NCBI RefSeq assembly: GCF_019803445.1
Contig: NZ_CP081844.1
Span: 1,376,501 to 1,440,500 of the forward strand
Direction: 5' to 3'
Length of the DNA stretch: 64,000 nucleotides
DNA from: Caenibius sp. WL
GTDB taxonomy: Bacteria > Pseudomonadota > Alphaproteobacteria > Sphingomonadales > Sphingomonadaceae
A model generated the notes under the pieces. It saw nothing but the letters and a program-made list of their open reading frames with translations. It was not told the origin of the DNA and searched no databases. The stretch's first letter is position 1. Every line of letters starts with the position of its first letter. Both the position numbers and the translations under genes were made by a program. Below, piece after piece: positions 9,118 through 18,757 of this stretch.

Positions 9118-11442
9118 ATGAACGCCGGGCGTACACCGCTGAATAGATTGACGGACTGGTTGCTTGGCTCACGGGTCAGGATGCCGCTTGACGTTTCCGA
9201 TGCGTTGCGGGGCGGCCTGTTCGCTTCGACGCCCATTTTCCTGGGCGGGGTGTTCAACACCATCGCGGTGGCGGGCATCGCCGCCTGGCGGTATCCCACG
9301 GCGCCGTTCATTGGCTGGCTGCTGTTCGAAATCTGCCTGGGGATCGTCCGGCTGGGCACTTTGATGATCGGCCGCCGGGCTATCGCCGCCGGGCGCACGC
9401 CGCCATTCAGTCTGCTGTTTGCGTTCCTGTCCTGCCTCTGGGCGGGCTCGATCGGCTATGGCGCGTTCATCTGCGTGATGATCGGCGACTGGGTGATGAC
9501 CACAATCGTCTGCCTTTCGGCTTCGGCGATGGTCTGCGGCATCTGCCTGCGCAATTTCGGCACGCCGCGCCTGGCGGCGCTGATGGTCTGCCTGGCGCTG
9601 ACGCCCTGCGCGCTGGCGGGATGGCTGGCCGCCGAGCCGGTGATGAAAGTGATCAGCATCCAGTTGCCGATCTACATGGCGGTAATTTTCGCGGCCACCT
9701 TCGCGCTGCACAAGATGCTGATTTCGCGCATGATCGCGCTGACCGACCTGAAACTCAGCGAATCCTTCAACCGCACCATTCTCCAGTTCAGCCCGGACTA
9801 TACCCTGTTGCTCAACCGCGAATGCGAAGTGGTGTTCAGCAACAGCCCCTATTCGCCGCTGGCCTCGTCGTGGCCAGCGCCGCAGGACGATTGGCTGGAG
9901 CGGTGGCGCCCGGAACACCGCGCGATGGGGAAAAAAGTGCTGGCGCGGGTCCGCACCGGCCAGACAGGCAGCTTTACCCTGTGCGACAAAGACGCCGATG
10001 GCCGGTCGCACTGGTTCGAAGTGATCGCCAACATGATCGCCGACGGATCGGGGCGCACCGTGGTGGTGGCGCGCGATATCACCCATCAGAAGCTGTCAGA
10101 AGAAAAGGCCTTGTGGATGGCGCATCACGATGCGCTGACCGGCCTGCCCAATCGCCCGCTGCTGCAGGAACGGCTCGACAGCGTGCTCGAACGGGCGGAC
10201 AAGGAGATGGTCGGCGCGCTGCTGTTGCTCGATGTCGACAATTTCAAAATCATCAACGACACGATGGGCCACGACGCGGGCGATGCCTTGCTGACCACGT
10301 TTGCAGCCCGGCTCAAGGCGGCACTGGCTGAGAGCGATCTCATCGCCCGGACGGGCGGCGATGAATTCGCCATCATTCTGCCGGTCGACAGCGAGGATCA
10401 GGTGGATGCGAAAGTTCGCCGGATTTTTTCGCAATTGCGCCGGCCGTTCAATTACGAAGGCCGCCTGCTGGAATGCAGCGCCAGTGTCGGCGCCAGCTTC
10501 ATTCCCCGTGACGGGACCACCCGTGCGGAAATCTTCAAGGCGGCCGATATCGCGCTCTACGCGGCGAAGGCCGCCGGTCGCGCGCAGATCAAAGTGTTCG
10601 AACCGGCCATGATGGTGGAAGTCGAACGGCATCAGGGCATGATCGCCGCCGCGCGGCAGGCCTTGCAGATGGACAGTATCGAACCCTATTACCAGCCCAA
10701 GATATCGCTGGGCACCGGGCAGGTGAACGGTTTCGAGGCGCTGCTGCGCTGGCGCAATGCCGATGGCGAAATCTGTGCGCCCCGGGCGCTCGGCGCGGCG
10801 TTCGAAGATCCCCGGATCGGCCATGTGCTGGGCCAGCGGATGCTGGAAAAGGTGCTCGATGATGTCAGCGCCTGGATCGCGGCGGATGTGCCTTTCGGCC
10901 ATGTGGCGATCAATGTCGCGGCGGTCGATTTCCGCAGCGGCGCTTTCGCGGAAAATCTGCTGAGTCAGTTGAAAGCGAAGGGAGTGCCCACTTCCGCGAT
11001 CCAGATCGAAGTGACCGAAACCGCGTTCCTCGGCCGAGGTTCCGAGCATGTCGAGGAAGCGCTGGAACTGCTGAGCGAGAACGGCATTCGCATCGCGCTG
11101 GACGATTTCGGCACCGGCTATGCCTCGCTCTCGCATCTTAACCAGTATCCGGTCGACCTGCTCAAGATCGACCGCTCCTTTATCGATCAGATCGGCAGCA
11201 ATGCCGATACCGCCGCAATCTGTTCGGCCGTGATCAATCTGGGGCATTGCCTGGGCATGGAAGTGGTCGCCGAAGGGATCGAAACGCGCGATCAGGAAGC
11301 GCACCTGATCGGCGTCGGCTGCGATACCGGGCAAGGCTACCTTTATTCCAGCGCGCTGGCCGCTGCCGATGTGCCCGCGCTGGTGCACGATCAGCCATTC
11401 ATGCCGGGCCCGGCCGAACGTTCGGCCACGCAGGTCGCCTAG
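9118..11442 (+). CDS. Membrane-bound GGDEF-EAL cyclic-di-GMP protein
   Basis: This 774-residue protein starts with about six hydrophobic segments (residues 30-205). A PAS-like region follows (about 220-325), then a GGDEF domain with an intact GGDEF at about 413-417 and an EAL domain with EAL at about 540-542. The residue set needed for phosphodiesterase action is present: the N of AINVAA, the E of IEVTET, DDFGTGY, LKIDRSF, VAEGIET and the Q of TGQGYLYS. The inhibitory I-site RxxD five residues before GGDEF reads AESD, so product inhibition is probably absent. Both synthesis and breakdown of c-di-GMP look possible. ATG at 9118 is preferred over a GTG at 9109. Confidence 0.92.
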   Translation: MNAGRTPLNRLTDWLLGSRVRMPLDVSDALRGGLFASTPIFLGGVFNTIAVAGIAAWRYPTAPFIGWLLFEICLGIVRLGTLMIGRRAIAAGRTPPFSLLFAFLSCLWAGSIGYGAFICVMIGDWVMTTIVCLSASAMVCGICLRNFGTPRLAALMVCLALTPCALAGWLAAEPVMKVISIQLPIYMAVIFAATFALHKMLISRMIALTDLKLSESFNRTILQFSPDYTLLLNRECEVVFSNSPYSPLASSWPAPQDDWLERWRPEHRAMGKKVLARVRTGQTGSFTLCDKDADGRSHWFEVIANMIADGSGRTVVVARDITHQKLSEEKALWMAHHDALTGLPNRPLLQERLDSVLERADKEMVGALLLLDVDNFKIINDTMGHDAGDALLTTFAARLKAALAESDLIARTGGDEFAIILPVDSEDQVDAKVRRIFSQLRRPFNYEGRLLECSASVGASFIPRDGTTRAEIFKAADIALYAAKAAGRAQIKVFEPAMMVEVERHQGMIAAARQALQMDSIEPYYQPKISLGTGQVNGFEALLRWRNADGEICAPRALGAAFEDPRIGHVLGQRMLEKVLDDVSAWIAADVPFGHVAINVAAVDFRSGAFAENLLSQLKAKGVPTSAIQIEVTETAFLGRGSEHVEEALELLSENGIRIALDDFGTGYASLSHLNQYPVDLLKIDRSFIDQIGSNADTAAICSAVINLGHCLGMEVVAEGIETRDQEAHLIGVGCDTGQGYLYSSALAAADVPALVHDQPFMPGPAERSATQVA

Positions 11443-11460
11443 AGCCGCCGGAACACGCCT

Positions 11461-12351
11461 CTAGTGGCCGATACTCTTCGGCTCCGCAGGCCGCATCACG
11501 CTTGCCATAGCGTTGAACTGCGCCAGGATGGCATCCATCACCGCCCGCACGCGCGGCATGTGGCGCATATCGGCATGGACCCCCAGCCAGACATCGCGCA
11601 CCAGATCGGGCGTGTCGGTGTTGAGATAGACCAGATTGGCTTCCTCATCAGCCCGGAACCGGGGCAGGGCGGCGATGCCGGCCCCGCTTGCCGCCGCGCT
11701 CAGCATGACTTCGCGGCTGTTGGAACGAAAGCTTGCCTGCGCTTCGGGATAGCGTTCGCGCAGCCACTTGGCTTCGGGCAGGTGTTCCTGATCATCGAGA
11801 ACGGTGATCAGCCGCGCCTGGCGGCCTTCCTGCCGGGCCGCCCAGTCGGCGGTGGCGTAGATGCCCAGCGCAAGCGAACCGGCCTTGCGGGCAATGATCT
11901 CGTGCCCTTCGAACCGGCTCATACGCAAGGCGATATCCGCCTCTCGCTTCGAGAGGCTGAGCGTTCGCATATCGGGCACCAGCTCCACGACGATCCCCGG
12001 ATGCACGCATTGCAGGCGGGCCAGTGCCGGGGCCACGATACGGTCGGCCAGCGTGTCCACCGTGGTCAACCGGACAAGCCCCGCCAGCGCCACATCGCGG
12101 CCGACGATAGTCCGCTCCGCGGCCAGTGCTTCGGCTTCGATCCGTTCGGCATTGGCCAGCACGCTTTCGCCCAGCGCGGTCAGGGCATAGCGGTTGGGCA
12201 GGCGCTGCAACAGGCGCGCGCCCATGCGCCGTTCCATCGCCGCCAGCCTCCGGCCCATGGTCGGCTGCGTGACCCCGAGCGCGCGGGCGGCGGCGGACAA
12301 GGTGCCGCCGCGAGCGATGGCGAGGAAAGTCTGCAAATCATCCCATTGCAT
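11461..12351 (-). CDS. LysR-family transcriptional regulator
   Basis: This 296-residue protein has the LysR winged helix-turn-helix at residues 3-60 (LQTFLAIARGGTLSAAARAL, then TQPTMGRRLAAMERR). An effector domain follows, containing ITVLDDQEHLP. It is transcribed divergently from the wrbA-like quinone oxidoreductase with 116 bases between the starts. This is the usual arrangement for a LysR regulator and its target. Two dyads lie in that gap. The effector is not predictable. Confidence 0.9.
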   Translation of the reverse strand: MQWDDLQTFLAIARGGTLSAAARALGVTQPTMGRRLAAMERRMGARLLQRLPNRYALTALGESVLANAERIEAEALAAERTIVGRDVALAGLVRLTTVDTLADRIVAPALARLQCVHPGIVVELVPDMRTLSLSKREADIALRMSRFEGHEIIARKAGSLALGIYATADWAARQEGRQARLITVLDDQEHLPEAKWLRERYPEAQASFRSNSREVMLSAAASGAGIAALPRFRADEEANLVYLNTDTPDLVRDVWLGVHADMRHMPRVRAVMDAILAQFNAMASVMRPAEPKSIGH

Positions 12352-12359
12352 TGGTCAAT

Positions 12360-12375
12360 CATGCGATAACGCATG
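12360..12375. promoter_or_regulatory. Dyad in the lysR/wrbA gap
   Basis: CATGCG-ATAA-CGCATG is a perfect 6+4+6 inverted repeat 9 bases upstream of the lysR start. It is a candidate autoregulatory site of the LysR protein. Confidence 0.45.
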
Positions 12376-12392
12376 GCGGATAGTCAATATCG

Positions 12393-12406
12393 TGCATTTC
12401 AATGCA
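12393..12406. promoter_or_regulatory. Second dyad in the lysR/wrbA gap
   Basis: TGCATT-TC-AATGCA is a perfect 6+2+6 inverted repeat that also contains a T-N12-A LysR-like spacing. It lies about 60 bases ahead of the wrbA start and is a candidate activation site. Confidence 0.45.
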
Positions 12407-12467
12407 ATCCTGCATGGGTATGTTGTCACTCAATCCCGTTGTTTCCATGCTTTGAAGGACATTCGCG

Positions 12468-13067
12468 ATGAGCAAGATTCTCGTTCTGTATTATTCGAGC
12501 TACGGCCACATCGAAACCATGGCCGAAGCGATTGCCGAAGGGGCCCGTGCCGCCGGGGCGGAAGTCGATATCCGTCGCGTTGCCGAAACCGTGCCCGAAG
12601 AAGTGGCGCGCGCCAGCCATTACAAGCTCGATCAGCAGGCCCCCATTGCGACGGTGGCCGAACTGGAACAGTATGACGGCATCATCGTCGGCACCGGCAC
12701 GCGCTTTGGGCGGATGTCCTCGCAGATGGCCGCATTCCTCGATCAGGCGGGCGGATTGTGGGCGCGCGGCGCGCTCAACGGCAAAGTGGGTGCGGCGTTC
12801 ACGTCCACCGCCACCCAGCACGGCGGGCAGGAAACCACGCTGTTTTCGATCATCACCAATCTGCTGCATTTCGGCATGACGGTCGTCGGCCTCGACTATG
12901 GCTTTGCCGGGCAGATGCGCAACGATGAGATTGTCGGCGGCGCGCCCTATGGTGCGACCACGATCGCCAATGGCGACGGCAGCCGCCAGCCGAGCGAAAC
13001 CGAGCTGGAAAGCGGCCGTTACCTCGGCCGCCGGGTGGCCGAAACGGCGCAGAAGCTGTTCGGCTAA
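12468..13067 (+). CDS. wrbA: NAD(P)H:quinone oxidoreductase, WrbA family
   Basis: This 199-residue flavodoxin-fold enzyme is typical of WrbA in length. The FMN phosphate loop is [12 protein letters not shown] (residues 8-19). The other FMN-contacting loops are [19 protein letters not shown] and [16 protein letters not shown], both diagnostic of WrbA. It reduces quinones by two electrons, which avoids semiquinone radicals and protects against electrophile and oxidative stress in the cytosol. The gene stands alone, divergent from a LysR regulator, and ends at a strong convergent hairpin. Confidence 0.93.
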   Translation: MSKILVLYYSSYGHIETMAEAIAEGARAAGAEVDIRRVAETVPEEVARASHYKLDQQAPIATVAELEQYDGIIVGTGTRFGRMSSQMAAFLDQAGGLWARGALNGKVGAAFTSTATQHGGQETTLFSIITNLLHFGMTVVGLDYGFAGQMRNDEIVGGAPYGATTIANGDGSRQPSETELESGRYLGRRVAETAQKLFG

Positions 13068-13076
13068 ACCAGTGAA

Positions 13077-13123
13077 AACGGGGCTGGCGACCGGGCAACA
13101 GCGAGCCGGCCACCAGCCCCGTT
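13077..13123. terminator. Bidirectional hairpin between wrbA and regA
   Basis: AACGGGGCTGG (13077-13087) pairs perfectly with CCAGCCCCGTT (13113-13123) across a 25-base loop. It lies between two convergent genes, the right place for a shared terminator, although a T-run is lacking. Confidence 0.6.
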
Positions 13124-13134
13124 CCTGTCTTCGC

Positions 13135-13668
13135 TTATTTAAGCTGCCGCTTTTCCAGTTTGCGCGCCAGTGTGCGACGGTGCATGCCCAGGCGGCGCGC
13201 GGCTTCGGAAATGTTGAAATCCGTTTCCACCAGCGTCTGGTGGATATGTTCCCATTCCAGCGTCTTGATCGACGATTGCCGCCCGTCGACCGGGGCATCG
13301 GGATTGCCGTCGGATCTGGCGAAGGCGGCTTCGATATCGTCGGTGTTGGACGGCTTGGCGAGATAGTGCGACGCGCCCAGCTTGATCGCCTCCACCGCCG
13401 TGGCGATGCTGGCAAAGCCGGTCAGCACGACGATTTTCATATCCTCGTCATGCGCGCGCAGCGTCTGCACGCAGGCAAGACCCGATGCGCCGCCGAGCTT
13501 GAGATCGACCACGGCATAACCGGGCGAATGATCGGCCAGAAGCGCAAGCAGCGCCTCGTGGCTGTCGGCGGAAAGAACGGCATAGCCGCGCCGTTCGAAC
13601 GAACGGGAAAGCGTGCGGGCAAAAGCCGCATCGTCTTCCACGATCACCAGTTGGCGTTCGCCGTTCAT
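13135..13668 (-). CDS. regA: Redox response regulator, RegA/PrrA/ActR type
   Basis: This 177-residue response regulator has acidic residues E11, D12 and D13, the phospho-acceptor D55 (YAVVDLKLG) and the conserved K105 (YLAKP). The C-terminus is a Fis-type helix-turn-helix, ISEAARRLGMHRRTLARKL, the hallmark of the RegA/PrrA family. In that family it controls respiration, photosynthesis and redox genes. Its start overlaps the regB stop by 4 bases (ATGA), so kinase and regulator are co-translated. It is the last gene of the cyo-surf1-regBA run. Lengths and motifs are all normal for the family. Confidence 0.93.
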   Translation of the reverse strand: MNGERQLVIVEDDAAFARTLSRSFERRGYAVLSADSHEALLALLADHSPGYAVVDLKLGGASGLACVQTLRAHDEDMKIVVLTGFASIATAVEAIKLGASHYLAKPSNTDDIEAAFARSDGNPDAPVDGRQSSIKTLEWEHIHQTLVETDFNISEAARRLGMHRRTLARKLEKRQLK

Positions 13669-14969
13669 CGCTTGGACGCTCCTTCATAGGCGAGAGTGGC
13701 AAGCGGCAGATGCAGCCGCACGGTGGCGCCGCCGGGGCGGTTTTCGGCTTCGGCCTTGCCGCCCATCTGCCGCAGCACGTTGACCAGCAGGAACAGCCCG
13801 AGCCCGCGCCCGGCCTGCCCCTTGGTCGAACGATAGGGTTGCCCGAAACGTTCCAGCATTTCCGGCGCGAAGCCGGGGCCGTGATCGGACACTTCGAGAA
13901 TCAGCGTCTCGTCCTTGCGGGCGGCGTGGATGCCGATCCATTCGGGGGAGACTTCGGCGGCGTTGTCGATCACATTGCCGATCACCTGCCGCAGCGCGGG
14001 ATCGGCCACGATGGGAATGTCCGCGCCGAAACGGTCATCGTAATCCAGCGTCACATTGCGCCAGGCCGTGCGGCAATCGCCGACGATGCCATCGAGAAAG
14101 GCGCGCATCGTGGTCACTTCCGGGGCGACGCCGCGCGCTTCGCCCGCCGACATCAGAATACCGCTGACGATCGTCTTGCACCGCTGCACCGCGGCATCCA
14201 TGTCGGCCAGATCCTCCTGCAATTCGGTGTCGCGGGCCAGTTGCGGCAGGTGCCGCCAGTCGCCGATCAGCACCGAAAGCGAAGAGAGCGGCGTGCCCAG
14301 TTCGTGTGCCGCGCCCGAAGCGAGCAGGCCCATGCGCACGATATGGTCTTCTTCCGCGGCCCGCTGGCGCGCGGCGGCGAGCGCGGCATCGCTGGTGCGC
14401 AGATTGCGGTTCACCCGGGTGAGGAACACCACCAGCAGCACCGCGATCAGCAGGAAGCAGACGAGGCTGCCCTTGAGATACAGCGCCAGCGGATCGGAGC
14501 GGTAGGGTTCGGGCAGAGCCAGCGGCACCGGCTCGACGGTCAGCACGCCCATGGCGCACAACGCGGCGGCGAGAATGCACCACGAGGAAATCGGCTTGAG
14601 CAGGATCGCCCCCAGCGCCACCTGCAGCAGGAACAGCGAAGCGAAAGGATTGGCGAGCCCGCCCGAAAAGTGCAGTTGCCAGGTCAGCACCGCCACATCG
14701 ACGAGGAGGACGCTGGTCAGTTCGGCATTGGTCACCGCCGCGCGGTGGCGCATCAGCGGCAGGCCCGCGATGTTGATCGCCGCGACCAGGGCGATTGCCG
14801 CCAGCATCGGTTCGAGCGGCAGCGGAATGCCCATGAAATTGTGCACCAGCTCGATCGTCAGCAACTGGCCGCCGACCGCCAGCCAGCGCAGCAGCATCAG
14901 CAGGCGGAGATTGCGCCCCCCGGCATCGGTTTCCAGCAATGTGGCAAGATGGCTTTCGGGCGCGGGCAT
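13665..14969 (-). CDS. regB: Redox sensor histidine kinase, RegB/PrrB type
   Basis: This 434-residue kinase has six hydrophobic segments in residues 25-185. GGLANPF at about 103-109 matches the quinone-sensing GGxxNPF heptapeptide of RegB. The H-box is AAHELGTPLSS with H222, and a redox-type cysteine C264 (VQRCKT) lies at nearly the same place as Cys265 of Rhodobacter RegB. The ATP-binding G boxes DHGPGF and GRGLGLFL close the protein. It would sense the ubiquinone pool or redox state and phosphorylate RegA. ATG at 14969 is taken as start because the longer frame runs into the surf1 gene. Confidence 0.93.
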   Translation of the reverse strand: MPAPESHLATLLETDAGGRNLRLLMLLRWLAVGGQLLTIELVHNFMGIPLPLEPMLAAIALVAAINIAGLPLMRHRAAVTNAELTSVLLVDVAVLTWQLHFSGGLANPFASLFLLQVALGAILLKPISSWCILAAALCAMGVLTVEPVPLALPEPYRSDPLALYLKGSLVCFLLIAVLLVVFLTRVNRNLRTSDAALAAARQRAAEEDHIVRMGLLASGAAHELGTPLSSLSVLIGDWRHLPQLARDTELQEDLADMDAAVQRCKTIVSGILMSAGEARGVAPEVTTMRAFLDGIVGDCRTAWRNVTLDYDDRFGADIPIVADPALRQVIGNVIDNAAEVSPEWIGIHAARKDETLILEVSDHGPGFAPEMLERFGQPYRSTKGQAGRGLGLFLLVNVLRQMGGKAEAENRPGGATVRLHLPLATLAYEGASKR

Positions 14970-14979
14970 GGGGCAGGGC

Positions 14980-15711
14980 TTACCTGTCGGAGGCGGGGTG
15001 GCGGAGGATGTACCACGCGCTCCAGCAGGCGAGCAACGCCAGCGCAAACCAGGTCAGGGCATAGACCAGGTGATTGTCGGAAAACGCCACCACCGTGAGG
15101 CCGCCGACCGGATAGCCGCCGGGATTGGCCGCCTTGTCCGCATCGATGAAGTAGGGCGCCGTATGGGGGAGATCGCGCGCGGCGGCGATGGCCGCCACAT
15201 CGCGCGAATACCATTTGCCCGCCGCCGGATCGTTGGCGCGCAGGAAGCCGCCGCCCGGCTCCGTCGCGCGCAGCAGGCCGGTGACAGTGACGGGCCCGGC
15301 CCCGTTGCCCGCCGCGCGACTGGCGGGATCGCGCTTGTCCGGCGGGACGAAGCCGCGATTGACAAGCACGGTGAAGCGCGGGGTTTCCAGCGGAGTCAGA
15401 ACCCAGAAACCGCCGCCATGATCGGTCACGGCCTGAACCAGCGTTTCGCGGTCGTGGCGGAAATGGCCGGTTGCGGCCACCCGGCGATAGGCATCGCCCT
15501 CTGCGGTGATTCGGGGCCATGCGGCGGGGCCGGGGGCGGGGATGGGTTGGCCGTGCGATCGTTCCGCAACGGCGGCGATCAGGGCATGCTTCCATTCGCG
15601 CCGTTCGAGCTGCCACACTCCCAGTGCGGCAAGCCCGATGGCCAGAAGCAGCGCCGCCCCGGCGATGACCGCGCGCAGGCGCGGCGATCGCGGGCGGCGC
15701 GCCTGCGTCAT
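14980..15711 (-). CDS. SURF1 family oxidase assembly protein
   Basis: This 243-residue protein has the SURF1 plan. One transmembrane helix lies near the N-terminus (about residues 13-31, ending LGVWQLERREWK) and one at the C-terminus (about 215-233, YALTWFALALLACWSAWYI). Between them is a soluble periplasmic domain with the conserved LVNRGFVP. SURF1 helps insert heme into oxidase subunit I. Its start overlaps the cyoD stop by 4 bases, so it is translationally coupled to the quinol oxidase and probably serves it rather than a cytochrome c oxidase. Confidence 0.9.
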   Translation of the reverse strand: MTQARRPRSPRLRAVIAGAALLLAIGLAALGVWQLERREWKHALIAAVAERSHGQPIPAPGPAAWPRITAEGDAYRRVAATGHFRHDRETLVQAVTDHGGGFWVLTPLETPRFTVLVNRGFVPPDKRDPASRAAGNGAGPVTVTGLLRATEPGGGFLRANDPAAGKWYSRDVAAIAAARDLPHTAPYFIDADKAANPGGYPVGGLTVVAFSDNHLVYALTWFALALLACWSAWYILRHPASDR

Positions 15712-16103
15712 GGCAACTGGCTCACGTCATGCGGCATGGGCATCATGTTGGTGTTCAAATGATGCATGACCCACAGGGACCCTGCGAGCATGATGACGAC
15801 CACGATGATCGTGAAGACCAGCGAGGTCATCGTCCAACCGTCGTCGCTTTTCGGGCTCATGTGCAGGAAGTACACCATGTGGACGACGATCTGAACCGCC
15901 GCGAAAGCCACGATGATCGCCGCGGTCATCCCGGCTTCGAGCGGGCGGGCCATCACCAGCCAGAAGGGGATGGCGGTGAGGATGACCGAGAGGACGAAGC
16001 CGGTCACATAGTCGCGCATCGAACCGTGCGGCAGGCCGTCGTCGTGATGGGCCCCATGATGAACATCGTGGCCGTGGTTGGAGTGATGGGGGTCCTGGCT
16101 CAT
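15708..16103 (-). CDS. cyoD: Cytochrome bo3 quinol oxidase subunit IV
   Basis: This 131-residue protein has three transmembrane helices, at about residues 31-50, 58-80 and 92-112. The sequence VVHMVYFLHM matches CyoD. The N-terminus is rich in histidine (residues 6-27). CyoD is the small fourth subunit and aids assembly of the copper site in subunit I. The gene lies directly after cyoC, with the start touching the cyoC stop, and before surf1 with an ATGA overlap. Confidence 0.93.
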   Translation of the reverse strand: MSQDPHHSNHGHDVHHGAHHDDGLPHGSMRDYVTGFVLSVILTAIPFWLVMARPLEAGMTAAIIVAFAAVQIVVHMVYFLHMSPKSDDGWTMTSLVFTIIVVVIMLAGSLWVMHHLNTNMMPMPHDVSQLP

Positions 16104-16729
16104 CACAGCGCTCCCATGAGATAGACAAAGGTGAAGACGCCGATCCAGATGACGTCGAGGAAGTGCCAGAACAGGCTGAGGCACATCAGGCGGCGCTTGT
16201 TGGCCTGGATCAGGCCGTGGCGGCTGGTCTGCACCAGCAGCGTGACGAGCCAGATCGAACCGAACGTCACGTGCAGGCCGTGCGTGCCGACCAGCGTGAA
16301 GAACGAGGACAGGAACGCGCTGCGCTGCGGCGTGGCGCCGATGTGGATCAGGTGATGGAACTCGTAAAGTTCGATCCCCAGGAACGCGAGGCCGAACAGC
16401 AGCGTGACGACCAGCCACATCTGCATCTGGCGCAGCTTGTTCTGCATCATCGCCAGCATGGCGAAGCCGTAAGTGATCGAGGAGAACAGCAGCATGGCCG
16501 TGTTCAGCGCGATCAGATTGAGATCGAACAGGTCCTTCGGGCTGGGCCCGGCGGCATAGTTGCCGCCGAGCACCGCGTAGCAGGCGAACAGGATCGCGAA
16601 GATGAGACAGTCGCTCATCAGGTAGATCCAGAAGCCCAGCATCGTGCTGTGGCCTTCGGGGTGGGCGTGTTCGTCCAGATCGTAGAACGCGACCGGACCG
16701 CCCGAAGTGGTGAGAGTTGCTGTGCTCAT
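16103..16729 (-). CDS. cyoC: Cytochrome bo3 quinol oxidase subunit III
   Basis: This 208-residue protein has five transmembrane segments and the heme-copper oxidase subunit III pattern, including [24 protein letters not shown] and [15 protein letters not shown]. Length matches CyoC of other proteobacteria. It forms part of the membrane quinol oxidase complex and does not bind the redox metals itself. The cyoB stop is 4 bases before its start on the same strand. Confidence 0.94.
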   Translation of the reverse strand: MSTATLTTSGGPVAFYDLDEHAHPEGHSTMLGFWIYLMSDCLIFAILFACYAVLGGNYAAGPSPKDLFDLNLIALNTAMLLFSSITYGFAMLAMMQNKLRQMQMWLVVTLLFGLAFLGIELYEFHHLIHIGATPQRSAFLSSFFTLVGTHGLHVTFGSIWLVTLLVQTSRHGLIQANKRRLMCLSLFWHFLDVIWIGVFTFVYLMGAL

Positions 16730-16733
16730 GTCA

Positions 16734-18740
16734 TCAGGCTCCGGCGGCCAGCTGGCGGGTGCGCGCTTCCTCGGTCGCGGCCACGGTGGCGGCCGGGATG
16801 TGGAAATCGCGCTTGTAGTTGAACGTATGGGCGATGGCGCCGCCGATCAGCGCGACGAAGCTGAGGCCCGCAAGCCACCAGATATGCCACACCAGAGCGA
16901 AGCCGCAGACCAGGCTGATACCGGCCAGGATGATCCCCGCGCCTGTGTTGCTGGGCATGTGGATGTCGCGGAAACCGGCCAGCGGGCGCTGCGCACCGCG
17001 TTCCTTCATGTCGTGCCACGCATCGATATCGTGGATCACCGGCGTAAAGGCGAAGTTGTACTCCGGCGGGGGCGAGCTGGTCGCCCATTCCAGCGTGCGG
17101 CCGCCCCACGGGTCGCCCGTCTCGTCGCGCAGTTCGTCACGCTTCCAGATGCTGACAGCGAACTGGATCAGCATGGCGGCGATGCCCACGGCGATCAGCG
17201 CGGCGCCGATCCCGGCGATCGCGAACCAGATTTGCAGGCTCGGATCGTCGAACACCCGCATGCGGCGCGTCACACCCATCAGGCCGAGGATGTAGAGCGG
17301 CATGAAGGCCAGCCAGAAGCCGATCACCCAGCACCAGAAGCTGATCTTGCCCCAGAACTCGTTCAGCTTGTAGCCGAAGGCCTTGGGCCACCAGTAGTTG
17401 ATCGCCGCGAACACGCCGAACACGACGCCGCCGATGATCACGTTGTGGAAGTGGGCGATAAGGAACAGCGAGTTGTGGAGCACGAAGTCCGCCGGCGGCA
17501 CGGCCAGCAGCACGCCCGTCATCCCGCCGATCACGAAAGTCAGCATGAAGGCGACGGTCCACATCATCGGCAGATCGTAGCGGATGCGGCCACGGTACAT
17601 CGTGAACAGCCAGTTGAAGAGCTTGGCGCCCGTCGGGATCGAGATCACCATGGTGGTGATGCCGAAGAAGCTGTTGACGCTGGCGCCGGAACCCATCGTG
17701 AAGAAGTGGTGCAGCCACACGAGATAGCTGAGGATGGTGATGCAGACGGTGGCGTAAACCATCGAGGTGTAGCCGAACAGCTTCTTGCCCGAGAATGTCG
17801 AGGTGACTTCGGAGAACACGCCGAACAGCGGCAGGATCAGGATATAGACTTCCGGGTGGCCCCAGATCCAGATCAGGTTCACGTACATCATCGGGCTGCC
17901 GCCGAAGTCGTTCGTGAAGAAGTTGGTGTCGACGTAGCGATCGAGGCTGAGCAGGGCGAGCACCGCGGTCAGCACCGGGAACGAGGCGACGATCAGGATG
18001 TTGGCGCAGAGCGAAGTCCAGGTGAAGACGGGCATCTTCATCAGGTTCATGCCCGGCGCGCGCAGCTTCAGGATCGTCACGATCAGGTTGATGCCGGATA
18101 AGGTTGTCCCGACCCCGGCTATCTGGAGCGCCCAGATATAATAATCGACCCCGACATTCGGGCTGTAAGCGATGCCCGAAAGCGGCGGGTAGGCCAGCCA
18201 GCCGGTCTGCGCGAATTCCCCGATGAACAGCGAAATCATGACCAGCACGGCGCCCGCGGTCGTCATCCAGAAGCTGAAGTTGTTGAGGAACGGGAACGAC
18301 ACGTCGCGCGCGCCGATCTGCAGCGGCACGATGTAGTTCATCAGGCCGGTGATGAACGGCATCGCCACGAAGAAGATCATGATCACGCCGTGGGCGGTGA
18401 AGATCTGGTCGTAGTGATGGGCGTTCAGATAGCCTTCGGACCCGTTGAACGCGAGGACCTGTTGCAGGCGCATCATGATCGCGTCGGCAAAGCCGCGCAG
18501 GAACATGACGAGACCCAGGATCATGTACATGATCCCGATCTTCTTGTGATCGACCGTGGTGAACCACTCTTTCCAGAGATAGCCCCACAGGCGGAACTTG
18601 GTCAGCAGGGCGAGCAGGGCGATACCGCCCAGGGCCACCGCCGCGAACGTGGCGATCAGGATCGGCTCGTGCAGCGGGATCGCCTCGAAGGAGAGGCGGC
18701 CGAGAAGCGGGCCGGTTTCAGGTACGGGATGCGGAGTCAT
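16734..18740 (-). CDS. cyoB: Cytochrome bo3 quinol oxidase subunit I
   Basis: This 668-residue heme-copper oxidase subunit I carries the binuclear-centre signature [14 protein letters not shown], with the histidine-tyrosine crosslink region, and HHFFTMG for Cu[10 protein letters not shown] supplies the paired heme histidines and [11 protein letters not shown] the low-spin heme ligand. [11 protein letters not shown] is typical of the extended CyoB C-terminus. It oxidises ubiquinol, reduces oxygen to water and pumps protons. Length and motif order are normal. It lies 17 bases after cyoA. Confidence 0.96.
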   Translation of the reverse strand: MTPHPVPETGPLLGRLSFEAIPLHEPILIATFAAVALGGIALLALLTKFRLWGYLWKEWFTTVDHKKIGIMYMILGLVMFLRGFADAIMMRLQQVLAFNGSEGYLNAHHYDQIFTAHGVIMIFFVAMPFITGLMNYIVPLQIGARDVSFPFLNNFSFWMTTAGAVLVMISLFIGEFAQTGWLAYPPLSGIAYSPNVGVDYYIWALQIAGVGTTLSGINLIVTILKLRAPGMNLMKMPVFTWTSLCANILIVASFPVLTAVLALLSLDRYVDTNFFTNDFGGSPMMYVNLIWIWGHPEVYILILPLFGVFSEVTSTFSGKKLFGYTSMVYATVCITILSYLVWLHHFFTMGSGASVNSFFGITTMVISIPTGAKLFNWLFTMYRGRIRYDLPMMWTVAFMLTFVIGGMTGVLLAVPPADFVLHNSLFLIAHFHNVIIGGVVFGVFAAINYWWPKAFGYKLNEFWGKISFWCWVIGFWLAFMPLYILGLMGVTRRMRVFDDPSLQIWFAIAGIGAALIAVGIAAMLIQFAVSIWKRDELRDETGDPWGGRTLEWATSSPPPEYNFAFTPVIHDIDAWHDMKERGAQRPLAGFRDIHMPSNTGAGIILAGISLVCGFALVWHIWWLAGLSFVALIGGAIAHTFNYKRDFHIPAATVAATEEARTRQLAAGA

Positions 18741-18757
18741 AAGGGTCTCGGGCGCAA

